Part shown: in pieces, positions 1-12,495 of the stretch
How the letters are laid out: every line of letters starts with the position of its first letter
Numbering within the stretch: the first letter of the stretch is position 1
NCBI RefSeq assembly: GCF_025698545.1
Contig: NC_068570.1
Span: forward strand, 620,001 to 684,000
Direction: 5' to 3'
DNA from: Gossypium raimondii
Taxonomy: Eukaryota > Streptophyta > Magnoliopsida > Malvales > Malvaceae
DNA: 64,000 nt
Program-made: the position numbers and the translations under genes
The notes under the pieces: model-generated
Databases searched by the model: none
What the model saw: the letters and a program-made list of their open reading frames with translations, nothing else
Told to the model about the DNA's origin: nothing

Positions 1-40
1 ATAGAGGCTAACGTTTTAGTTCTTTCTGGTAAGGGAGAGA

Positions 41-262
41 ACAAGGCAAGAGGTTAATAAGATATTTGTCTGATTAAGAAACACCTAATAATCAGATATT
101 AATAATGTTACAGAATAACGTTTTGCCATCGTTTGTTTGTTTGACTTTTAATTTATTTATGAAAATAAATATTGAAGGATTCGAGTCATTGTATAATCTT
201 GCAAGAAAACGATCACATATGTACACGTGGACTGAAGATATTGGAGCTCAACAGGTGCCACC
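41..262. repeat. Left copy of a direct repeat flanking the 2415-2870 gene
   Basis: The stretches 41-110 and 172-262 match 3611-3672 and 3703-3805 in the same orientation. Shared words include GATTAAGAAAC, TATAATCT.GCAAGAAAACG and CAGGTGCCACC. The two copies are about 3.55 kb apart and have drifted by substitutions and small indels. This could be the trace of a tandem duplication whose other unit lies left of the window, or two copies of one dispersed repeat. Confidence 0.6.
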
Positions 263-270
263 TGGAGGTT

Positions 271-2414
271 TTCATGGTTAGATTATGTCTTATTTTATAT
301 TTGTTTAAATCTGATCCAAGTTTATATTTCTAAATACTTAATCCAAATGCATCGTAAGGTCCTCCGTATTATTTTCAATTTATCGATTTTTTTTATATTT
401 TCACTTATTAGAAGGCTAAAATATTCATAAGTTCCTATACTTTTTAGAAATTTTGAAATTTAGTCATTGTATTTCACTTTTCAGATTTCAAAATTTTGGT
501 CTAACTATTAATATTGTTAAATTTATTGGTGTGGCATCTTGAAAAAAAATATTATTCACTTGGTAGCCATGTAATTAAAAATAATTTTGTAATTAACTGA
601 ACCTAACAAAAAAATTAACGATGATAACTGTTGAACTTGAAATTTGAAATTTAGAAATTGAAAAGTAGAGGGACTAAATTTCAAGTTTTTGAAGAGTATA
701 GGGAATTATGGCATATTTTAACTTTATTAAAATAAATTTTATACAATGCCTATAGCTGCCCATAACCCCTTCTCAACCCTTAAATAGGAGGATAAACACG
801 CTTTAACGTGCTTGAACCCATGTCCTCTTGCACTGGCAACAATGTCAATGCTAACCGAGTTGAGACTCAATCCGCACCTTATTAAAATCATATTGTAATG
901 CCCTGAACCCGACCCGATTCACTAGGTCTGAATCTCGAGTGTTACTTCACAAGGACAAGAGGTATTATCCCTTATAGGATCATCTTTCTGTGATTTTCTT
1001 CTCATGTCTTCTATTATCTTCAACCCCATATTCAGGGATGAAGGCAAAGGGGGCAGGTAGTGACATTGGCCTCCCAAAAATGGTAGATTTTTCATTTAAC
1101 CTCTTAAGTTTTTATAAAATTACATATTAGTATAATGATAAAATTACACTTTGACCCCAAAATTTTATAATTCATCTCTTGCCTCCAAAGCAATTTTCTA
1201 CCTTTGTATTTGCTCATATTACTTTCTTTCTCGATTACCAAATCTCGTCATTGACTAAAGCATTCAGAAAACATCTTGAAGTAGAAGCTCTGGTGCCTCC
1301 CACAATTTACCTTCATCTCGAGAACACCCGAATCCGTCTCCAAATCTAATATAGGCATCGAATTTCATCCAACATAAGTTATTTTGTTTATGTAAAATCG
1401 TTTTAATCACCAAAGAAATTTCTTTAATTGAACTAAATTGGATTTTGAGCTAAGTGTTTGATTCAAGACCATTTACTCAGCATCTACATTTGGGTCTTTA
1501 ATGTTGGATAAACCCATTTGTTATGGATTTTCATTTGGGCTTTCTAATTTCAATTTTGTTTTTTGTTTTGGATTGATAAGATCCTTTTATGTTTTAACTT
1601 GATTTTAGGCTCATTAATTTCTAGCCCCATTTTATAAATATAAAATATAAAAATAAATTTTTATAGCATTTTGTGATTTAAAATATTAAATTTTTTTATA
1701 AATTTTATAACATGTTATGAATTTAATTAATTTCTAATAAATTTTATAAATTTTAAAATTTTTTAAAATTCCAAAATGTATCTAAACAAAAGAGTGTCCA
1801 TATTCAAATGTACCTGGACAAGTGTTTATCCAGTTTCATTATGTACTTATTTTAGAATTTTTATTTTTATTTTATTTTTTGCTGACATGGCATCATTTAA
1901 CAGCCACATCAGCGTTGTTATTAAATACTAACGATCAACATCAATCAAAGGGCTTATTTGATTAATGTTGTTAATTCAAGGGCTCAATTTGGTGCAAAAA
2001 GTTCGAAGAATCTTAATTGATTTTTTTGAAAAAATTTGAGTGCTTATAATACCATTAAGCCAATATTTTATTTTATGTTAATGAATAAAATTTAAATCAA
2101 AGATATATTGAATCTTATAAAATAAAATAAAATAAAAACTGTGCTAAATATATATTTATAAATTTAATTATTAATTTAATTTGATCACGAATGCTTAAAT
2201 TCGTGATGAAAATATTCAAAAAACATTTATAACACTAAACTCAATACTCAAAACAAAATTCAATTCCTATCCTCTACATGAAATGCTATTTTTAATTTCA
2301 ATTAATCCGATCTCATATCAAACTATTTCTAATCCTTTAGAGATTACATATTTCTCATCATTCTAAAATTCCTACACCACAAAGAAATCTTCAATCTATA
2401 GAATTATACAATAG
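271..2414. other. AT-rich intergenic DNA with repeat fragments
   Basis: No gene is visible. At 895-950 a short piece beginning TGTAATGCCCTGAACCCG resembles the 5' edge of the cotton-type Gypsy LTR seen whole at 32606, but it is cut off. At 1040-1190 there is a copy of a dispersed repeat (GGGGGCAGGTAGTGACATTGG, then alternating A/T-rich text) that recurs near 3795-4090, 4970-5220 and 48283-48500. The rest is A/T-rich with no feature I can name. Confidence 0.4.
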
Positions 2415-2870
2415 TCAAACGAATTGCCAATTAAAATTTGGGTCAATATTTGACGGATAATCATGCTCCCAATCTTCGTCGGAATTGTTCGAACTAAATG
2501 CATCCATATCCCCAACATCATCCTCCACTAGGATGACATGCTTGTCCACTATGATCTCCTCCGAATTGCAACAACGTTCCATTTCCTCCTCAGAAAGTGA
2601 AGGAACAGATTCAACATCGTCGATGGGCAAGTCATCTTGATAAGATCTAACATCGTCATCGTCGACAACGTAAGGCGATTTGAGCCGTGTGTGGCTAGAG
2701 AGAAAGCAAAGAGCAAAGATGATGAAGGTGATGAAGATGAAAATAGGCAATTGCTCGTTTGAAAGAGCTTTAGCAATATCTACATGGATGAATAACCAAA
2801 ACAAAAATGCCAAAGCCAACATCATCCCACGCGAAGGAACATTATTATTGTTGTATGAGTGTTCTTCCAT
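2415..2870 (-). CDS. Small acidic membrane protein of unknown function
   Basis: The single open frame of 151 codons starts at an ATG at 2870 and ends at 2415. Residues about 16-33 and 41-58 are hydrophobic and look like two membrane helices. The rest, from about residue 68, is very acidic (DDDD, SEEEMER, NSDEDWEHD) and probably lies in the cytosol. I do not recognise a family, although small plant proteins of this layout (two N-terminal helices, acidic tail) are common. A TATAAATA motif on the same strand lies about 110 bases upstream of the ATG, which supports a real transcript. No intron is needed. It could be a lineage-specific gene, or less likely a chance frame. Direct repeats flank the locus at 41-262 and 3611-3810. 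Confidence 0.6.
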   Translation of the reverse strand: MEEHSYNNNNVPSRGMMLALAFLFWLFIHVDIAKALSNEQLPIFIFITFIIFALCFLSSHTRLKSPYVVDDDDVRSYQDDLPIDDVESVPSLSEEEMERCCNSEEIIVDKHVILVEDDVGDMDAFSSNNSDEDWEHDYPSNIDPNFNWQFV

Positions 2871-2977
2871 ATATTTCTAAAAAGAAAAAAACCCAAAATT
2901 TAAAAATTTCTTTTTCTCTAGCTAAAATCGAACAAAATTGGATTTTGGATGCCTTATTTGGTCAAAAGTACGAGTTG

Positions 2978-2985
2978 TATTTATA
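2978..2985 (-). promoter_or_regulatory. TATA box for the 2415-2870 gene
   Basis: Minus-strand TATAAATA lies about 110 bases upstream of the ATG, a usual distance for a plant gene with a short leader. It is assigned by position and motif only. Confidence 0.45.
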
Positions 2986-3111
2986 TGAAAAACTTGGAAG
3001 TTAAGTTAGAAGATTTGTCACTAAGGTCAATGGTCAAGAAAATCAATGAAAGATGGTGTTTTGATGAGGATAAAATATAATAATAAGTTTTGATTTCAAT
3101 GACAATCTAAA

Positions 3112-3562
3112 GGGTCAATTGCACCAAAGGTTGCCAAATTATCACCCAGATTCTAAATTGGTTCTTAGACTTCAAAATGTTCTAATTGAATCCTCAAAAT
3201 ATCAGTACTATAGTAATCAAACCATACTACCAGCCTGTCAATTAATTTAGGCATTAAATGTCAATTCTAATATAATGTGTAACATCTTCAAAACATCTAG
3301 ATCGAATCATAAATATACGTGTATCTACAACATGTACAACTTGGATTATTTCTTTCTTCTAATACATAAATCTAAGTTGTTCATACAGTAACTACACACA
3401 TGTTTTTGAATGTGTTTAACCCCAAGCTAATGACAAAGCTAACATAAAACCTATTTGATACAATATATATATATATATTTAAAGACTCAATTAGAATGTT
3501 TGAAGTCTAAGGACCAATTTATAATCTAAATCAAAGTTTGAGAATGCCTGATAAAATTAACC
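3112..3562. mobile_element. Miniature inverted-repeat element (family with ends GGTCAATTGCACC / ATTAACC)
   Basis: The first 90 bases are an imperfect inverted copy of the last 90. Left words such as CTTAGACTTCAAAATGTTC and CTAATTGAATC reappear reversed on the right as GACTCAATTAGAATGTTTG and AAGTCTAAGG. A TA run lies in the middle. There is no coding capacity. A half copy of the same family is at 11700-11815. The target duplication is not clear. Confidence 0.6.
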
Positions 3563-3601
3563 ATAAGTAACTCTAGACCTCAATTCTTTCTCGAACCTTC
3601 A

Positions 3602-3815
3602 TAAATCATAAGGGAAAGAACAAGGAAAATGATTAATAAGATATCTGTTTGATTAAGAAACGCCTAATAACCTTTTACACTTCCTTTTTTAATTTATTTT
3701 GAAGGATTCTAATATTTGTATAATCTAGCAAGAAAACGAAATTATATGTACAAGTGGAAAGAAAATATCCAAGCTAAACAAGTGGCATTTCAAGCTAACA
3801 GGTGCCACCAAGGGT
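3602..3815. repeat. Right copy of the direct repeat flanking the 2415-2870 gene
   Basis: This is the counterpart of 41-262, described there. It ends in AACAGGTGCCACC, just before a copy of the dispersed GGCAGGTAGTGG-like repeat at about 3820-4090. Confidence 0.6.
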
Positions 3816-4584
3816 AGCCAGGTGCTGGTAGGCACCAGGTTGCTTTTAAAATGGAAAATTTTTATTTATGTCCTTTTAAAATTTATAAAATTTTAAATTA
3901 ATAAAAGTAAAATTATACTTTGACCCTTAAAAATAATAAAAATTTGATTTAATCCTTTAAAAATTATAAAGATATAGATATTAAAATAGTGAAATTATAT
4001 TTTTACTATCTGCAATAATTAATAGGGTTATTAATTTGAAATTATTGATAAGGATTAAATTAATTTTTAGAGGGATGAAAGTGAAACTAAATTAAGCAGT
4101 GAACCTAGTACCATGCTCAATAGCCCAAGGTTCAAAAGAGAAGAGGATTTAAGATTAGAAATAACATTAATACAATCATATTATTGTTAGTTTTTCCATT
4201 ACCAAAGGTTATTTGTTACTAGGATTACTTTCACAGCTTTTTAATATGAAAAATTGTTCTTGACAAGTGATTTTGTTATAATTGTTAATTCCGTTAAAAT
4301 TTAATATTATTTAATTTTTTAATAGTATAAAATTAAACTGATCCATTTAATAAATGAATATGGTAGATACTTTTATTGTCATAGAATCTATTTCTGGTCA
4401 CTTTTACCGACCAACTTTCATTTTGTGGGTAAAATGGGTTTGGATCCTGACCAAGACATTTTCACCCATTGTTTTCTAATACACTAATCATCATCATTTA
4501 AATGTGTAAAGTTTATGAATGGTCAAAATCTTACTTTTAAATGGTAATTAAAATTGTATTGGATAAAAATGAACATAAAAGTAA

Positions 4585-4885
4585 TGGATGGGGAGCTTAT
4601 GATGGTCTAAATATTGTATGGTCACTAGGGATTAAAAATTTGATTCTTGAGACAGACAGCTTGACAACTATTAATCTTATTGGCAAGAAGACCAGGAGCC
4701 TTCATCAGATGCAGTGATCCGTGCAATACAACGTATGTTGAAGTGGAGATGAATTTTTCACATTAAACATGTGTGTCGTAAGATAAATGGTGTGGTAAAT
4801 TCCTTGGCAACTCGTGCAAAAATGCGGACAATAAGATACTATGTTCTCAATGACCCCCCTGAAGAATCTAAGTTGGATTCTCCAT
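4585..4885 (+). pseudogene. RNase H (RVT_3-type) domain fragment, retroelement remnant
   Basis: Read in the frame of 4594, the text gives AYDGLNIVWSLGIKNLILET, then DSLTTINLIGKK. This is the alpha-helix and ETDS catalytic-strand pattern of plant RNase H-like domains found in non-LTR retrotransposons. After a frame change near 4707 it continues with an IRAIQRML-like helix, a stop, then IKHVCRKINGVVNSLATRA, which matches the family's conserved H.xR..N..AD.LA end. At least one frameshift and one stop make it dead. No reverse transcriptase portion is visible upstream. Confidence 0.65.
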
Positions 4886-7300
4886 AAGCATTGGATTCTC
4901 ACCCTTAAGCATTGGATTCTCCATAATCTCTAGCAGTTGCCTAAACTTCTTGACCTGGTTGTATGGGTGAAGGTAGAGATTTTGTTTGAGGGAAGGCAAG
5001 TGCTTTGGCTCTAAAAAGTAGAAAATTGGCTTTTTAGTCCCTTAATATTTAAAAATTAAAAATTAATATATAATAAAATTATATTTTAGCTTTCTCAAAA
5101 ATGAAAAAAAAATATTAATCATTTTAAATATGATGAAATTATAAATTCATACATAATAAAATTACACTTTAATTTTGCTTAAAATATTTTCTAATTTCAC
5201 CCTATCAGCAATCCCATTAGCCTCTTTATTTTTAATATTTTAGAAGTTAAAATTTGAATAAGATTATCATGTTGATATTTCCTTCTTCTTTTTAATTCAA
5301 AATTAATTATTGCTTTTGGACAAATTGATCAGGTTTGTATGTCCTTTGCGCAGTGAGGGGCAATGGCACAGAATTTCAAGAACCTCAAACTTAATTTCAC
5401 ATAATATTAAAAAATATTTAATAACATTTAATTAAATATTATTTCTTTTTGATTAAACACAAAGAGTGGGGCAAAGTGTTATGATGCTCTCATCAATTTC
5501 TTTCACAATAATGTCAATATCCCAACATTCCCTCTCAATATCATAGCTCTAAATTCAACAACAGGTGACAATTGACAAATACATGATGCCATTGGCCCTT
5601 CCTAAAGCATAGCATGCTCCTTAGTTCACATTACAACTCTCAAAAAATTGAAAAATTAATCTAATTATTAGTAAATATATTAATTTAAATTTTTGGTTTT
5701 TACTATTTTATGTTAATTATAATTTTTTATTAATATTTTTGTAAATAAATTACTGAATTATTGATTTTCAAGACAATAATTTTACAATAATATTAACAAT
5801 TTTACCCAATTAAACTAATTTTGTAATTTTCATAAAGTATGAAAATTAAAAGTTGACAAAATAAAGTGTATATATATATGGAGTCAATCAAAGTTATGCT
5901 ATTAATCCACTATAAAATTAGAGGAGTGAACAAATATAAAATCGATTAAACCAAATAAAAATCAATTAGAAAATCATTTGAATCAAATTTAAAGTTGCTT
6001 ATGTTAGAATTTGTGTGACCAGAATCCCGTCACTTATTGAGAAAATAAATACAGTGGCAAAATAAAGAGGTTCGTAGGGGCGAGAGATTGAGGGTCGTAG
6101 GCTGGGTTGCGGGGGGCAAACAAGTTGAGTCTGTATAAAACTATACTTCTACTATTTGATTTTGATTAGAACAAGCTTTTTTAACCCTTAGTCAAAACTC
6201 CTCTTGTATCATTCATTTTTTAACATTAGTAGAATTCTTCTTCTCTACCCATGTGTTTTTTTTCCAAAAGAGTATTAATGTAGAATCTGTGTTTTTTATT
6301 TTTCTTTTCTTATTACTTACTTTGCGATTGTTCTACCGCCATTATCGACGTTTATCATAACAACTTAAACATTTAATCTTGTTATTATAATTTATAAAAT
6401 AAATATTTCTCTTAGTATTATAAGTTATTTATGTTTATTCACTTTTATAATTAAAAAAATTAATTTATGATAATTAAATAAAAAATTAACAATCTAATCA
6501 ATTCAATTGTTATAACATTCTTTATACCTACTTCATCTTGAGGAATGGTTCATTTCCTTGTCACCTAGTTTACTATTTGATCATAAAATCCAATGTTTAC
6601 AATTAAAATTTTTGTTGGCCACCATCAAAATATATCTTTCTTGATTTGACACAGACATAGATTCTAAGAAGGTGACAGCCACATGGCATCTATCAACCCA
6701 TCTGTGTCTCTTACTATGGCTCCTGACCACCGATCTGTTACTCACATCGCTTTCAGCTTGATCTAATGCCTGAAATAGTCTCAAGTTTATAATTTATTCA
6801 ATTTAGTACATTTCTAATTATGTAGGATAGGACTCAGGATTTTGGATTTTTGCTATATCTTTATCTGAAACATTAAATAATCTCTTAGTTAGAAGAATTT
6901 ATAAGTTGATACAATTCTTGGTATTATCTATAATTTTAATACTTAAATATATTTGAACTTTGTTTGAAAATCTCATCTGCTTACTTAACCTTTAAATATT
7001 TTAATATATTAAAGTTTTATTTTAAAATTAAAAAACTATATATCAAATTTGAAATTTATCTTTTACTTATCTAAAATTTATACTATCAAATTTAAAATTT
7101 GAAAAAAATATATCTTAACAATGAACTTACATTAATTATTTTAAAATTACACTATTCATTTTACATTTCGCTGAATATATCATTTATAAGTTTTAACTTT
7201 TTTAATTTTGAAATAATACTCATATTATTCATAAAATTTATATATAAATTATAAAATAATTTTTAAAGACTTAGAAAATGATTTAGCATGTTTTAATTTA
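4886..7300. other. AT-rich intergenic DNA, no gene seen
   Basis: Part of a dispersed cotton-type repeat is at 4970-5220. A short G-rich patch lies at 6060-6120. A 67-codon minus-strand frame at 6581-6784 has no recognisable content. Otherwise the DNA is A/T-rich and I see nothing in it. Confidence 0.4.
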
Positions 7301-7306
7301 TACATA

Positions 7307-7914
7307 TGATGAACCTATGTATCATGTCATGGTTTGCCCATGAACAAGTCAGCCAACCGATGAAACAAAGCCCTCTTAATGTTGGCAAAGGCCCCAGATG
7401 GGGATAGAGGCGACTAAGAGTGTAGACAACGACCAACAAGGGCTTAAGAGGGCCTCCTCAAGTGTAGCAGGAGCAAGAATGGTGCATATGCGAGAATAAT
7501 GAGTACAAGAGTTCTTTGAATGTCTCGAAATGATCTAGAATATGTGAGAACACCTTAAAAGCTCTAGAAATCTGAAAGTCCGAGGAAGGAATGGAACCCT
7601 TGTATAAATACTTGTATAAATTTGTATAGATTGTCCATAGATAAATGATCTTAACTGTTCATTGTATTCAATCTCAAACCATTGGATCAAAGGGACTCGG
7701 CCTATATAAAGGTTTCAATCCTCTCTCATTGTAACATAAGCTAGCTTAAGTTTAATAACACTTCCGGCATTCTCTCAACTCTCTTGTGTTATTTAGTGTG
7801 CTCTTTTTGGTGTGCTTGTTTAGAGCTAAAGGCTTGTTAAGTAACTCTCTTGAATGGTTTGAAGGTTATACTTAGAGGTATACATTAGTGTAAGACTTGA
7901 GTAAAGTGGTATCA
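7307..7914 (+). mobile_element. LTR-like promoter fragment with possible primer-binding site
   Basis: This region is less A/T-rich than its surroundings. It has a clear TATATAAA at 7703-7710 followed by a pyrimidine-rich leader, and ends in TGGTATCAAG at 7907-7916. That resembles the initiator-Met primer-binding word TGGTATCAGAGC found after many plant LTRs. It starts TGATGAACC. I could not find a matching 5-bp target duplication, so the ends are approximate. It reads as an LTR with the first bases of the internal region and no coding sequence. Confidence 0.45.
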
Positions 7915-8517
7915 AGTAGTTCCTTTCATCAACTTACCTATAAATATTGCCAACTCAACTTACCTATCAATACAAACATTAAATGTCAACTCAGATTTAA
8001 CATGGAACATTTTTTTTTGACAATTTAGATCCAAGCTCTTCACATAGTAAGTATATATTGCGAGCTTTAAACATGTTTCACATCATGTTCAAGTTAGCAT
8101 ATGACACCTAAATTGACGAATAAACTCACAAAAGAACCTACTTGATATAATTATGATATTTAATACAATATTCTAACCTGTATAAAGACTAATTTAAAAC
8201 TCTACAAATTCAAATACTTATCATAATTTAGAAAGCAGCACTATTATAAAAATGAAAATTGAACAAATTTAGATGCTTCACCACTATTCTTATTTCAACA
8301 AATTTATTTATTTAGGTTTCAAGGTTTTGAGATATTCTCGGATCTGGGTGTTTCGAATTTAGTATTTTGTTGACTAAGACACAGTCTACAGCTTTTTAAT
8401 ATCTTTTTATCTATATTAAAGAAAAATAGTTTTCTTTTTCTTTTTTTTTTTTTCTTTTTAGTATCTTGAGATAATCCTCTGGTTATTTTTGTTTTATTGA
8501 TTAAAATTTCTTCAGCA

Positions 8518-11201
8518 ATGGCTTCTCACTTCATATCACTCAACGCCAATGCCAATCCCTATAACCTTATCAAAGGTCGTAGTTACGGTGGTTCTGTTTT
8601 TTTGGGTGAGAGAATCAGTTGGTCTATTAAAAGTAGGGATTATGGAAGAGTTTTATGGAGGAGTTTGAGAATTGAAAATGATGTTAGAAAAGCAAAGTGT
8701 GGTGTTGTTCACTGTGTTCAAACCCCAACCAATGAAAATGATGATCCTACGGTAAGAGTTTGATTTTTCTGTTAAAATTATTATTATTATTTTCAATGTG
8801 GGTATTTTGATCATCACTAAGTATTTGAATTTTAAGTTCCTAGATGTTTGAGAGTCCACAAGCAGATCCAAAGGAAGTGGCTTCTATCGTATTGGGTGGT
8901 GGTGCTGGCACTCGCTTGTTTCCTCTTACAAGCATGAGAGCCAAGCCAGCCGTAAGGAATTCAATTTTTTTTACTCTTTTATGAATAAAATTAGAATCCC
9001 AATGATTAGATTTAGAGGTTTTGATGGTTTTTTATTGGTTTGCAGGTTCCTATTGGTGGTTGTTACAGGCTGATCGATGTTCCAATGAGCAATTGTATCA
9101 ACAGTGGCATAAAAAAGATCTTTATTTTAACTCAATTTAATTCTTTTTCACTCAATCGTCACTTGGCTAGGACATACAATTTTGGTAATGGTGTAAATTT
9201 TGGAGATGGATTTATGGAGGTAAGCCAATTTTAATTTAACATTATAGCTTATTTTTGTGAAGCTTTTGATGAAGCTATATTGGCTCTGTAACAGGTTCTT
9301 GCTGCCACTCAAACATCAGGAGAAGCAGGGAAGAAATGGTTTCAAGGAACGGCTGATGCCGTGAGGCAATTCATTTGGGTCTTTGAGGTTAGTTACTAAA
9401 GTTTTATTCAAGCTGAAGTCATTCGATGTTCACCGGCTATGATTTTATTTTCTAACAGGATGCCAAAGTTAAGGATGTCCAGCATGTACTGATATTGTCT
9501 GGTGATCATCTTTACCGCGCAGATTATATGGATTTTGTGCAGGTAACTAGTTCAATTTCTAGGATCCGTGGTGTAGCTCAGAAAATCATTATGGCTAATC
9601 TACAGTTATTGTGCTTGCAGAAGCATATTGATTCAAATGCTGATATCACAGTATCATGTCTACCAATGGATAATAGGTACTTAATCCATGTTATTTTGTT
9701 ATGATGAGTATAGTGGCTATAATAGTTATTAATATCGAGTTTTGTGCAGCCGTGCTTCGGATTTCGGATTGATGAAGATAGATGTAACTGGACGGATTAT
9801 TCAATTTGCTGAGAAACCGAAGGGCAAGGATCTTAACGCTATGGTACATGCTTTTACTACTCCATCATTTCTTAATCCCATTAACATAATTGTGTATGTA
9901 TTTACATATACTATGGCTTGTTTCACATTTGTATGGCAGCAAGTTGATACCTCGATATTAGGGCTATCAGCGGAAGATGCTGCAAAATATTCTTACATTG
10001 CATCAATGGGTGTGTATGTGTTCAAAAAGGATATCTTGTTAAAGCTTCTGACACAAAGCTATCCGTCATGCAATGACTTTGGCTCGGAGATTATTCCATC
10101 CGCGGTAAAGGAACATAACGTACAGGTAAGATAACTTTTACAAGGACTTTTACCTATAGTTTTCTCTTTGGAATTTTCACTAGTAATCAAATGCTAAAAA
10201 GGACTCGTTTGCAGGCATATTTATTCAATGATTATTGGGAAGACATTGGGACAATAAAGTCTTTCTTTGATGCTAATTTAGCCCTCACAGATCAGGTTTG
10301 CATATAGATATGTGAATTGTTTGCATTATTATGTTATTAGGTAAGGGATATGATATTCGTTCCCTGAAAATTGTTCTCTTTGTATGCTCTGCGCAGCCAC
10401 CAAAGTTCGAATTTTATGATCCAAAGACACCTTTTTATACATCTCCGAGATTCTTGCCTCCTAGCAAAATTGATCAATGCAGGGTATTTACTTCAAGCCT
10501 TTTGTTTATATCTTGATTAATAAATCTGGTCGTCTTATCTCACGGCAAATGATTGTTGCAGATTGTTAATGCCATAATTTCACACGGTTGTTTCTTGCGG
10601 AACTGTAGTGTAAAACGCTCTGTAGTTGGGGTGCGGTCGCGTTTGGAGTCCGGTGTTGAGCTTGAGGTGATCCACAACTTCTAAAAGCTCTGCAAATTCC
10701 AATACCACATTTATTTATCTTTTATGTTCCTTTCTTTGTAGGATACCATGATGATGGGAGCAGACTTCTACCAAACGGAGATGGAAATAATGTCTCTCCT
10801 GAAAGAAGGAAAGGTTCCGATCGGTGTCGGACAAAATACCAAGATAAAGTAAGATTTAGATTGAAAAACCAAATGTTACAATCGATAAATCCTATTGAGA
10901 AAATTATTGTTTTGAAAAATATTTCCTTATTGTTGCAAGTTGTGTGTTTTGGAAGGAATTGCATAATAGACAAGAATGCCAAGATAGGAAAAAATGTGAT
11001 CATATCAAATAGTGATGTAAGTATTTCTTTCCTTTCATGAATGTTTAGTATAATTATATATATTTTTTCAAATAATTTTCATTGACTTTGGTCATTCAGG
11101 GTGTTGAAGAAGCTGAGAGACCAGAACAAGGCTTTTACATTAGGTCCGGAATTACAGTGATAATGAAGAATGCAACAATTAAAGATGGATCCGTAATATG
11201 A
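8518..11201 (+). CDS. ADP-glucose pyrophosphorylase large subunit (APL1-like), plastidial
   Basis: This subunit, with small subunits, forms the plastid tetramer that makes ADP-glucose from glucose-1-phosphate and ATP, the committed step of starch synthesis. Fourteen coding exons join in phase: 8518-8751, 8844-8951, 9046-9219, 9295-9387, 9459-9542, 9621-9676, 9750-9843, 9940-10125, 10215-10295, 10397-10483, 10562-10666, 10742-10848, 10956-11016 and 11100-11201. They give 523 residues, normal for the family. Residues 1 to about 75 look like a transit peptide. The nucleotide-binding [12 protein letters not shown] is at 96-107, [11 protein letters not shown] follows, SGDHLYR has Asp219, then FGLMKID, GSEIIP and YWEDIGT. 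A C-terminal beta-helix ends in a short GSVI tail. The ATG at 8518 was chosen because the only upstream in-frame candidate, at 8497, is TTG. R102, K112 and D219 are all of the catalytic type. M109 and A224 are unusual (R and M are common in relatives). The match to APL1 rather than APL3 is from memory. Confidence 0.95.
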
Positions 11202-11980
11202 AATTTCAAGTTGATTTCAAGTGGTTTCAGAGGTTGTCATATTCGATCGAGCACATCATCGGAAAGCTTAGAGCCCTAGTTTGCTAGGTTTTGCTCGGCT
11301 ATTTTTGCAGTGAAAAATATATAGCAGTAATGCTTTGTACATGTAAAGTACAATTTCCTCTGCGAATTTTACAAAGGAAATTTAATTGCGATTTTGTAGT
11401 GGTTTGTGCTTAAATTTAATAATTTCACATTCTATAAGGTTATTAGTTAGTCCAAATTATTAATATCGATATTCTAATAAAGTGTTGATATGGATTTTTT
11501 TAAAAAAAAAAAGAATTTTATGCCAATTGAATGATTATGGGTGTTCTTTAAAAATTGTCAATCAAATGCATAAGAGTGCTTTTAAAATTTTACATTATCA
11601 ACTGTAAGATCCAAAATATCTATGCACTAGGTTTAAACGTAATTACAATTTGATCTATATGTTTTAAATATGCATGTATTATATTTGAGCAAATTTTTAA
11701 CTCGTAAGCTAACGGTAGTTAGGTTGATGGAAAGACCTTATTGATACAATATCGATATGTTGAAGACTCAATTAGAATGTTCTAATGTTTGAGGATGTCT
11801 AGTGCAATTAACCAACAAGTGTTGTGTGTAATGATAAAACACATTACACTCTCAAAAAAGAGAACTCAAGTTTGAATCTTGGAGACGATAGTGTAGAAAG
11901 ATGCAACCACAAATCTTGAAAGGACTATGTTATATTAGATCTTAAAACGAACATGAAAGATACTTGATCCTAGAAAAAAT
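11202..11980. other. 3' flank of the starch gene and half a miniature element
   Basis: The first 200 bases are probably the 3' UTR of the AGPase gene. No strong AATAAA was found. At 11700-11815 lies the right half of the element family seen whole at 3112-3562 (GACTCAATTAGAATGTTC, then GTGCAATTAACC). Nothing else is recognised. Confidence 0.4.
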
Positions 11981-12495
11981 GGGTAAATTACACCCAAGGT
12001 CACTAAATTAATAGTAAGTTTACGTTCTGATCACTCAACTTCAAAAAGTTACAAAATAGTTACTGAACTATTCGAAAGTTTTCATTTAAGTCACTGAACT
12101 ATTCAGAAGTTTTTATTCAAGTCACTAAACTATTATAGTTTTTTTTTAAAGTTCGGCTAGCGAATTCCAAGTGATGATTCAATGATCAATAGGGTGGATA
12201 TGCACCCATCGACGATTAGAAGAATATGCCTTAGATCCAAGCCGATTTGACAGTCAATGTCGGAGAACAGAAAATAAAATTGTTTAGATTTTGGTTCGTA
12301 GTTTCGTGAAATTCAAAGTATGTTTCATGAAAAAATTGAGTTGTGGAAGAGAAGAAAAAAGAGAGCTTTCAATTGGTGCAGGTGATACAAATGAAAACTT
12401 TTGAATAGTTCAATGCCCATTTTGTAACTTTTTAACGTTAAATGACCAAAACATAAATTTACTAATAGTTTAGTGATCTTGGATAAAATTTACCC
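11981..12495. mobile_element. Long-TIR miniature element (Mutator-like MITE), copy 1
   Basis: The left end, GGGTAAATTACACCCAAGG, is mirrored by the right end, GGATAAAATTTACCC. The inverted match runs well over 100 bases (CACTGAACTATTC on the left, GAATAGTTCAATG on the right). The 515-bp unit has no coding content. Flanks share AAAAAA on both sides, so a target duplication is possible but not provable there. Other copies are at about 31930-32450 and 34830-35365, with a truncated one at 40752-41063. The Mutator-like assignment rests on the long inverted repeats and is an inference. Confidence 0.7.

Noticed and set aside
8497..8517. Upstream in-frame extension of the AGPase start
   Set aside because: The codon at 8497 is TTG, not ATG. 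The first ATG at 8518 gives a normal transit peptide.
9742..10134. 130-codon open frame as a single exon
   Set aside because: It reads through a normal intron (9844-9939). Splicing restores the conserved AMQVDTSI sequence.
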